Source: Cryptomeria japonica
Lineage: Eukaryota > Streptophyta > Pinopsida > Cupressales > Cupressaceae
Length of the DNA stretch: 64,000 nucleotides
Assembly (NCBI RefSeq): GCF_030272615.1
Contig: NC_081412.1
Span: 476,045,657-476,109,656, forward strand
Reading direction: 5' to 3'
Position 1 is the first letter of the stretch; each line of letters starts with the position of its first letter. The notes below the pieces were generated by a model that did not search any database, had not been told where the DNA came from, and saw only the letters and a list, made by a program, of their open reading frames with translations. The translations under genes and the position numbers were made by a program. Shown one piece after another: positions 55,831 through 64,000 of the stretch.

Positions 55831-57010
55831 ATGCCCATTGTAACTCGATCTCAGAGAAACAAACAAAGGGAATCACAACCAGAATCACGTATGGGTCATA
55901 GATTATCCAACCCTTTTGATGAGTATGTCAATATGGACGAAATAGAGATCACCGAGGAACTTCTTCAAGAGTGTTAAGAAAACCCATCATTCCAAAGGCT
56001 CATGGAAAGACTTATTGAAGAAGACAAGGAAAAATATCTACTGATGCTAACTAGAAAAGGAGTTAAATTTCATGAAGATTTCAATACTGAAAAATTAAGG
56101 AATATGGATGAAAAAATTTTAAGAACAAGGTCTAGAAATTATTCCTATCAAGAACAACAAAGAGAAGAAGAAACACATGACCCAAAAAACATACATGAGC
56201 AAAACAATACCCATGAACACAACCATGCCCACAATTGGGATAATCTTAATGAGAGAGAGGAAGCTCTCCCTCGAACTACAAATGCACCCATGGTCGCTCT
56301 TACACAACAAATCCAAATGCTACAAAGGCAAACGGGGGACATACAATAAGGAACCATAGTGTGATACTCCTTGGACGAGATCTGTCCTTATCCTTTTGAT
56401 AGGAGATTGAACATGGTACCTTTTCCCCCAAATTTAGATATACCAAAGTATAACAAGTATGATGGTAAAAGTGATCCCCATGAGCACGTTCAAGAATTTT
56501 GTACCATAAGCCTAGAGTTTTCTCACGATGAAACTTACTTAATGAGAATATTCCCAAGAAGTTTGGGAGGGAGAACAATGGAGTGGTTATCTAAACTCAC
56601 ACCTCTCATCAAATCATTTGATGAGTTGGTAAACAAATTTATCACGCAATACTCCTATAACATTTAACACACAATCACCATGTTGGATGTGTGTAACACC
56701 AAACAAAAGAACAATGAAACATTCATGGTATTTCTTCAGCGGTGGAGATGCATGGTTTCAAGATATCCTTGAGATGTGCCTGAAAAGGAAAAGATGGAGA
56801 TTTGTATAGATAATCTAAATAATGAGATGAGTAATCAAGTCAAGCTCCAATGCATGCCATCTTTTGCCAAGTTGATAGAAAATGGAATCCAAGTGGAGGA
56901 AGCCTGCATCAAGAAAGGAACATTGAAGTTCTTTAAGGAAGGAGTTAACTCATCAAACAGTAACCCCTTTAACAATCCAAACAACAACAACACTTTAGAC
57001 AAATCTTGAT
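55831..57010 (+). pseudogene. Gypsy-B gag
   Basis: Starts MPIVTRSQRNKQRESQPE at 55831, comparable to the gypsy-C gag start. 56002-56349 has NMDEKILRTRSRNYSYQE. The Retrotrans_gag core is at 56371-57009: HDETYLMRIFPRSLGGRTME, FDELVNKFITQYSYNI, FLQRWRCMVSRYP, EKMEICIDNLNNEMSNQV. An Asn-rich tail follows. TAA/TGA stops occur near 55976, 56347, 56665 and 56772. It is the same gene as in gypsy-C and more decayed. Confidence 0.85.
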
Positions 57011-57352
57011 TTTGGACAAGGAACAAAAAAAATTGTTAACGATGTGGTAGTTGATGCTAATAATGTGAAGTCCAAACAACCAATGTTGGATTTATCAAGT
57101 AACCCACCATCTAACAAAAATCAAAAAGGTGTTAATCAATGCACTAACACTTGTCCACAAAATACCAATCAAGGACTTTTGACTTCAAACACCAACAACA
57201 CTAACAACAATAACCAAGGCAACACCAATAACTAAGGAAACAACACTTACCGAGGGAATAATGCAAACTAGAGAGGAAACACCAACACTTTCCCGTATAG
57301 ATGCATCTACACACCATTAGGGAAAACCTTATAATCCATGTTTCAATAAGTC

Positions 57353-58380
57353 TTGGCGAATAAGATCATCACATTTCCAATCATGAACAACTTTGAACCC
57401 CAGGTCAAACCACCTTGGTGGAATGACTCACATTTCTGTGATTTTCATCGAAACAAAGGACATCGCACAAACGATTGCATGAGGCTTAAGAACATAGTCG
57501 AGGACATGATCTATAGAGGTGATTTGATGATTGATGGTCTCAAAATAAATAGTGACCATGATGCCCTTAAAAATACTCTTCCAAATTACAACAATGGAGG
57601 AGCTTCAACATCAAACAATACTAGAGGAGCACATATAAATCACCTGTACAATAACACCATCAATCACATATCGACATATGACAACCAAATAAATGTCATA
57701 AAAATCAAGGACAAGCAAGAACATGCATCAATCAATGTGACAACCAAAGCACAAAAATACGTCTTGAAAGGGAATACATCCACATCCACAACTATCCCTA
57801 GGACTCAATATAATTTGGTCGATCAACTGTGGAGAAATCCCGCTCAAATATCCATACTCAAGTTACTCAAACTCTCACCAAAACATAAGGACATCTTAGA
57901 GAAAGCACTTGTTGAAATAAACATTCTTAAAGATCTATACATTGATAGATTCCAAGCCATGGTGGCTCATATGACAGGGCCTCATAACCTTACCTTTTTT
58001 GAACACGATGATGTCTCCTTGAATCATCTGCATAACACTCCTCTCCACATTGAAGTCTTAGTCTATAAATATCGAGTTAAAAGAGTATTAATAGATGGAG
58101 GAGTTGGTCTCAATATTTGTACTTTAAAGCTTATATGTGCATTGGGCTTCTCTGAGTAGTCTATTGATCCAAATAAGAAGATCACCATCAAGGCCTATGA
58201 TGATGAAGAAAGGTCATCCAAAGGATCAGTAATACTACCTATTCAGGTAGGACCAATACAAAAGGACACTATGCGCCAAGTCTTAGACATAGACTTAATA
58301 TACAATATTTTATTAGGTTATCCTTGGATACATGAAATGCAATTAGTACCTTCGACATAACATCAATGTATCAAGTTCCC
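57353..58380 (+). pseudogene. Gypsy-B zinc finger and protease
   Basis: The open frame 57353-58159 carries an intact finger CDFHRNKGHRTNDC (residues ~29-42), then LVDQLWRNPAQISILKLLKL. The protease starts with VLIDGGVGLNICTLKLICAL (Asp ~248). After a TAG at ~58157 the frame continues with ITIKAYDDEERSSKGSVILP and a decayed ILLGYPWIHEM (~58310-58340). Confidence 0.85.
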
Positions 58381-58385
58381 ATACA

Positions 58386-59480
58386 ATGGACAGGAAATTT
58401 CCATATCTATCGATAATAACCCAAGCTATGGGGGCAGCTCAAGACAGCCTAGTTTCACACAACAGCAAAGCCCAAGCTTCCTTAGAATTTGATAATCATC
58501 AAGAAAAACTCAAGTCTTTATCCATAGACTTCAAACAAAAGATGAAAATCAAAGATCAAGGCATGGGGGAATACTCTTTTGAATCCATGTATCTATCAAA
58601 ATTGTCTACATCGCCAAAATCATATGGACAACCTTCTGCATCAACACATCAAGAAACACAACCCATCACCAAATTTGATAGAAAATTTATCCAATTGGGC
58701 ACACTAGCAAATGAATCAGAAGAGAGACATCCTTAGTTGGCTATACAAGGATGAAGAAGAAGTCAGAGTTGCTACCCTAGAGGTAGCTATATCGACACAA
58801 CAATATGGAAAAGGATTTTGGATCATGCAATAGATGGGATACAATGGTAAAGGACCTATAGGCAAGCATCAGGAAGGAATTACAGAAACTCTACAGCCTC
58901 CTTCACAATTTTCATGAGACAAAATAGGACTGGGATATGGACACAATATACCACCTATGCAAAAACAAAATAAGTATCAGAAACCTTAGTGGAGAGAAAA
59001 GAAGAAATATAATGAAAACTCATGGCAAGAGGCACTACACCAAGCAGCAAAAATGACAAGGATAGAGCAAGAATGCCAGGAAAAAGAGAAATGACAAGAG
59101 GAACTGGTCATTCAAAGGGAATAAGCCTCTTATAAGAAAGTGCATCATGTGTGAGAACCTGATCAAACCAAGGCAGAGTCATCACCCGAAGAAATTCCTA
59201 CTCCCCAAGGAGAAATAATGTATGAACAAATGCAAAGGGTACAAACAGGCTTTGATTCCAAATTAGAAAAAGCTACAAAATTGGCATCAATTGTCAAAGA
59301 TCTTTTCTCACCCTACAACATACCTGTTGGAAGCAATGAGTGACTCTAGGACAGTACTTTTGAAACCAATTTTGATGAATATGAATGGGGTAGCTTTTCC
59401 AATATTACTGAGGATATTGAGGTAGGTATTGTCCATCCATACACACCCCTTTCTTAGGAGGGACAAGGCATAGAGTCTCG
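58386..59480 (+). pseudogene. Gypsy-B G-patch-like segment
   Basis: 58386-58736 is a spacer. Near 58800-58910 the frame reads YGKGFWIMQ, stop, MGYNGKGPIGKHQEGITETL, the counterpart of the gypsy-C G-patch-like motif. Conservation of this motif in two elements of different age supports a real domain. Downstream, to 59480, Gln/Lys/Glu-rich sequence is interrupted by several stops. Confidence 0.6.
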
Positions 59481-59485
59481 ATCAC

Positions 59486-60028
59486 TTGAACTTGAACCAC
59501 GACATATCTACGAGGCTAAGGAGAACGAGCAGCAGCAATACAAAAAAAATCTACGTCGAAGATGATACCATCGAAGACCTTGACAATATCATTAACCTAA
59601 CCAACATCCCAAACAATTATAACGATGCCTATATCATGACACTTACTGTAGTCGATCTCAACCCCCGAAATGACTCATTACCGCTCGTATTTCCTGATCT
59701 CATAGAATGGGAGGAACTTGAACACCATGATATACCAATTTTCCCAGATGATGAATCCATTGTCCAGTTTCTATGTACACTCAACCCGAAAACATGCTCT
59801 ACCAGTGAACAAAATAATGATATCTGCAATCAGGGTGGTTCTAAGTCTCTTAGTCGCAAAAATGAAAGAAATAAAGGGTCTAATGTTGAAAACCAGTCAA
59901 TGGCAGTATTAGATCACAAAATTTTTTTAAAAAGGATGCATCTGCAGGTGAAAACCTTTTTGAGGTACCTAAAGATGGGAGACTTGACACTCTTCCTAAA
60001 TATTATCAAGAGAGGTCACCCATATTGA
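59486..60028 (+). pseudogene. Gypsy-B acidic linker
   Basis: A 180-codon frame. IEDLDNIINLTNIPNNYNDA, LPLVFPDLIEWEELEHHDIP and FPDDESIVQFL match the gypsy-C linker in order. It ends in a stop before the RT run-up. The minus-strand frame 59629-59829 is a shadow. Confidence 0.7.
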
Positions 60029-60119
60029 TTGAGCCAACTCAATAAATAAACATCGATACTGAAGTAGCAGTCAAAGCCATACACCTAGCCGAATCACTAA
60101 CACAAGAAGAGAAACTAAA

Positions 60120-60955
60120 TTTTATCAAATTCTTCAAGGAAAGCAAATCAATTTTTCTTGGTCCTATTCTGAAATGCCTGGAATAGATCTGAACCTGATC
60201 ATGCATCATTTGTCCATCACTCCAGGAGCTAAGCTATTCAAATATAAATTAAGAAAGATGAGTCTGCATGTGGCATTGTTGGTCAAAGCTGAACTAAAGA
60301 AGTTATTATACATCATATTCCTTCTACCTATAGACTATTCTGAATGGATTCCAAACATTGTACCATTTTCAAAACTTGAGAGAAGCATAAGAATATGCAC
60401 AAATTTTAGAGGTGTCAACAAATCCTATCCAAAGGATGACTTTCCTTTGCCTAGCATTGACATAATTGTGGTTCTAATAGCAATCCATGCAATGTTATCA
60501 TTAATGGACGATTTCCTTGGTTATAATCAAATCAAGATTGTCCCAAAGGATCAAGATAAAACTACATTCACCTTTCCATGGGGAACGTATTGTTGGAACG
60601 TCATGCCTTTCAGCTTGAATAATGCTGGGGCAAATTATTAAAGAGCCATGATAACAATCTTCCATGATATGATGCATACCTTCATGGAGGACTACGTGGA
60701 TGGTTTACTGGCTAAATCATTCACCCGAGCAGAATATGTGGGCATATTAGATAAAATATTTCAAAGATTGGAACAATTCAAGGTCAGACTAAACCATAAG
60801 AAGTGTGTCTTTGGGTAACATCAAGAAAACTATTAGGCTACATTGTGTCAAAAAAGGGCATTGAAGTAGATCTAGCAAAGGTATAGGCCATCATGGAGAT
60901 TCCACCTCCCCAGAATATTAGCCAACTCTGATCTTTACAAGGATAGATAAAATCC
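60120..60955 (+). pseudogene. Gypsy-B reverse transcriptase
   Basis: 60174-60641 holds MPGIDLNLIMHHLSITPGAK, RICTNFRGVNKSYPKDDFPL (first Asp changed to Asn) and LMDDFLGYNQI. After a TAA the frame continues RAMITIFHDMMHTFMEDYVD with YVDG in place of YVDD. Catalytic Asp residues are thus lost at two sites. A frameshift near 60817 precedes the region SKKGIEVD..KV.AIMEIPPP. Confidence 0.88.
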
Positions 60956-61021
60956 ATTAGGCGATTCATAGGCCAACTATCCCCCTTTCAATCATCTGCT
61001 CCACAAAAATATAACTTTCAG

Positions 61022-61960
61022 ATGGGAAGACAAGTGCACAGAATCATTTTACCAAATCAAGAAATATATAATGAATCCACCAATTTTGATTCCACCATAG
61101 TAGGCAAGTCGTTCATTCTCTACATATCAACAACTGAAGTATCATTGGGGGCATTGCTAGCACAAGAAGATCCAGAAAGAAAGGAACGAGCTATATATTA
61201 CATCAGCATAACTTTAAATGGATATGAGCTAAATTATACATTCATTGAGAAGGCTTGCTTAGTTGTGGTATTCACCTCTCAAAAGTTCTACCACTACATG
61301 CTAGCTCACACAATCAAGCTAGTAGCAAAAATTGATCCTCTCAAGTATTTACTCAGTAAAGCAACTCTTACAAGATGATTGGCTAAATGGGTCATGATTC
61401 TCAGTGAGTTTGATATCCAGTATATAGAACGTTGGGCTATCAAAGAATAGATAATTGCAGATAAACTGGTTGAAGCACCACTACCAGATAAACAACCAAT
61501 GCAGGTGGAATTTCCAGACATGGATGTCCTCACTGTCACATCCAAACAATAGACCCTGTACTTTGATGGATCCTATACACAACATGGATCGGGTGTCAGA
61601 ATCTTGTTCATCACTCCAGAAGGGCACACAACTCGATGATCTTATAGACTGATGTTTCCATGCACCAACAACATCGTTGAATATGAAGCTCTGATGACAA
61701 GAATCAAAATGGTTGTGGAATGGAGAATCAGGGAATTAAGAGTCTATGGAGATTCTCAATTAATCATCAATCAAATGAACAATGAATATCAAACAAAGGA
61801 TGATAAACTAATGCCCTATAAGAGAATGGTGGATGATTTCAAATAGTACTTTGTACACATCACCTTTGAGAAAATACCAAGGTTGAACAACAGAGCGGCC
61901 GATGCAATGGCCACTATCGCTTCACTATTGAAAATTCCAAAGAAACAGAGTTGTTACAAG
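61022..61960 (+). pseudogene. Gypsy-B RNase H and second RNase H-like domain
   Basis: 61022-61378: FILYISTTEVSLGALLAQED, RAIYYISITLNGYELNYTFI, LVAKIDPLKYLLSKATLTR. The second fold: LYFDGSYTQHGSGVRILFIT (~61557), then 61652-61846 with NNIVEYEALMTRIKM and VYGDSQLIINQMNNEYQTKD, and 61883-62149 with NNRAADAMATIASLL. The same tandem arrangement as gypsy-C places both in the Tat lineage. Several stops are present. Confidence 0.85.
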
Positions 61961-62149
61961 TTCCTGGTAGAGCAATTGTTTTCCCCAACCTATGACAATT
62001 TTGCATCCCAAGTCATCTATGCCGTAACTAGTTCAGACTCCCTTTTATATGGGATAATCTATAAATATTTTAAGAACAATACCCTACCACTCGACCTCTC
62101 TCGTAACCAAAAATGCAGCTTCATCCGACAAGCTTCCCGTTATACCTGA

Positions 62150-63301
62150 ACCGTTGACACTCTTTACCATCGAGGTCTAGATGGTACTCTTATTCATTGC
62201 CTCGATCGTAATGAATCTGACTTTGCCTTACACAAGCTTCATGAGGGTATCTATGGTTTGCATTCAAGTGGTCTTACTCTTGCCAAGAAACTTATGAGAA
62301 TGGGATATTACTGGCCGACAATGGAGAAAGAGTCTTATCAATTTGCAAAGAAATGTCCTAAGTGCCAAATTCATAGCAATCTTATGCATGCACCAACATA
62401 GGAGTTGCAACCATTTACCGCATATTGGCCTTTCTGTCAATGGGGACTCGATTTAGTAAGGAAAATCCATCCTTCTTCTTCAAATGGACACAAGTTCATT
62501 ATCATTGCAACAAAGTATTTCACAAAGTGGATTGAAGCAATCCTAGTGACCACTATACCTAGAAAAAAAATCACCTAATTTATTCTCAATTATCTCATTT
62601 GCAGATATGGCATTCCCAGTTCCATCATCACCGTTAACAGGCGTCCTTTCAAAAATCAAGACATACGAGAGCTATGTGAAAGATTCAAAATCCAACATCA
62701 CTTCTCTACACCTTACTACCCAAAGGGTAATGGTCAAGCAGAAGCATCAAATAAAATAATCCTAAAAATCCTCAAGAAAATAGTAAATGATGTGGGTAAG
62801 GATTGGTATGTACAACTCAATCCGGCACTCTAGGCATACAGGACTAGTATCCGAACACCTACAAGGGCTACGCCATATTCATTGGTGTATGGATTAGAAG
62901 AAATTCTAACTCTTGAGGTAGAAATTCCATCTCTCAGAGTATCTTTGAAGGGCCTCATACCAGATGAGGAATATCGAGTCAACAGATTACATGAACTAGA
63001 GCTTCTAGATGAAAAATGATAACATGCCTCTGACCATCTCAAAACATACCAGCAACGAATGTGTAGAAGATACAATCACAGAGTCATCCCTAGGGCTTTC
63101 AAAGTTGGTGATCTTGTACTAAAGGAAAATCTAAGAAATCAACAGGATTGAGAAAAGAAGGGGAAGTTTAAACCTAACTAGTTGGGTACTTTTGTCATCC
63201 TATCAGCCTATGGATCAGGTGCCTATCAGTTAACAACCTTAGAAGGGGATGTACTTGACAAACCAACCAACAACATCCATCTGAAGAAATTATACACTTG
63301 A
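62150..63301 (+). pseudogene. Gypsy-B integrase
   Basis: Zinc module LHEGIYGLHSSGLTLAKKLM, YYWPTMEKESYQFAKKCPKC (~62225-62370). Core: WGLDLVRKIHPSSSNGHKF, FTKWIEAILV, RYGIPSSIITVNRRPFKN (second Asp lost) and YYPKGNGQAEASNKII (Glu kept). C-terminus: RVNRLHELELLDEK, stop, HASDHLKTYQQR, VGDLVLKENLRNQQD and FVILSAYGSGAYQLTTLEGD. Ends KKLYT at 63301, as in gypsy-C. Multiple stops; inactive. Confidence 0.88.
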
Positions 63302-64000
63302 GTCGTCCAATGCATGGAAAAAGCGAAAAAATACAAAAAAAGCAAAAAATCATAAAAATACAAAAAAAGAAAAAGCAAAACAAAAAAGTGCAATAAACCA
63401 AGTAGTGAAAACCTGGCAACAGGCGCTATTTGTGAGAGAACAAATCCTCCATCTATCAGTACTTATATCTTTGATCCATCTAGTCTCTATTAAAAGCCAT
63501 CGCGAGAACGCTTGTTAAATGCAACATTATCTCAGACATACTTAGCGTAGTCACTATCCTTGATTATCCAAAAAATAGTTCTCCGTATCATATCCCACCA
63601 TGGTTTGGTGATCAACATGCATATCCACATCAATACATATATATGACGAGAGGCAACATTCCTCTCACTTTAAGCATTTCCGACAATAAACAACAAGGAT
63701 CGCAGCATGCTATGAAAACAATATCAACAACTAATTATCAGGATAGAAAACAAGACCATTATCCAACTACAACTTTAACACACACATGATGGATGATTTT
63801 CTGAATTATAATTTATTTACATCTAGCATGAAGTTTTTACTATTTTCATATCTTAAATTTTGCATCATTAGATTTCTTGAGCTACTCGAGGATGCATCAA
63901 GCTAGAGAAGCAACGAAGGAATCTGATATTTTTGTTTTTTCTATCTGTGAGGCGATCATTTGTTCGGTGCAAGTTTGTGTCAAGACATGATCGGAAACAT
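63302..64000 (+). other. Gypsy-B 3' region up to the window edge
   Basis: An A-rich tract (63310-63400) is followed by GTGAAAACCTGGCAA (63405-63419), as after gypsy-C pol. No ORF is seen in the remaining 580 bp. An antisense ORF like that in gypsy-C, and the 3' LTR, would lie beyond the window. Confidence 0.6.

Larger units (their letters stand above)
35919..64000 (+). mobile_element. Gypsy-B: old Tat-lineage Ty3/gypsy element, 3' end beyond the window
   Basis: In order on the plus strand: 5' LTR, PBS (37302), leader split at 37919/53417 by gypsy-C, gag (55831-57010), zinc knuckle and protease (57353-58380), G-patch-like motif (~58800-58910), acidic linker (59486-60028), RT (60120-60950), RNase H (61022-61500), second RNase H-like domain (61553-61960), integrase (62150-63301) and an A-rich tract. 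The second RNase H and lack of a chromodomain point to the Tat lineage. Stops and shifts occur in every domain. The element predates gypsy-C, which interrupts it. Confidence 0.88.

Overview
The window reads as nuclear DNA of a land plant, most likely a gymnosperm (conifer-type). It is AT-rich and gene-poor. Nearly all recognisable coding sequence belongs to decayed LTR retrotransposons of plant type: Ty1/copia elements with a UBN2-like gag, and Ty3/gypsy elements of the Tat lineage with a second RNase H. I see no bacterial features, tRNA, rRNA or CRISPR. The conifer assignment is inference from the repeat style and cannot be proven here.

Layout. 1-1108 is a degenerate satellite built on a ~20-bp motif. 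1.1-10.5 kb is low-copy AT-rich sequence with ORF remnants and one small gene that looks intact: a secreted 8-cysteine peptide on the minus strand (8373-8582), with a TATA box, a poly(A) signal and a repeated upstream motif.

10.52-33.85 kb is one copia element (copia-1, minus strand, TSD ATC[C/T]T) with a stack of insertions in its 5' LTR. First came a plus-oriented LTR (perfect TSD AAGTG). Into that went a second copia (copia-2, minus strand) of the same LTR family. Into the copia-2 integrase went a 9.2-kb element with degenerate inverted termini and a 10-11 bp TSD, resembling a Mutator-like transposon. That last element carries its own internal duplications, an LTR fragment and unrecognised ORFs.

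35.92-64 kb holds a second nest. An old plus-strand Tat-type gypsy (gypsy-B, 5' LTR 35919-37297, pol to 63301, 3' LTR beyond the window) is split in its leader by a younger minus-strand Tat-type gypsy (gypsy-C, 37920-53416, TSD AAAAG). Gypsy-C carries a broken antisense ORF with a plant mobile domain between pol and its 3' LTR. Both gypsy elements have a G-patch-like motif between protease and reverse transcriptase. None of the retroelements has an uninterrupted set of proteins. The layers are dated by who interrupts whom.
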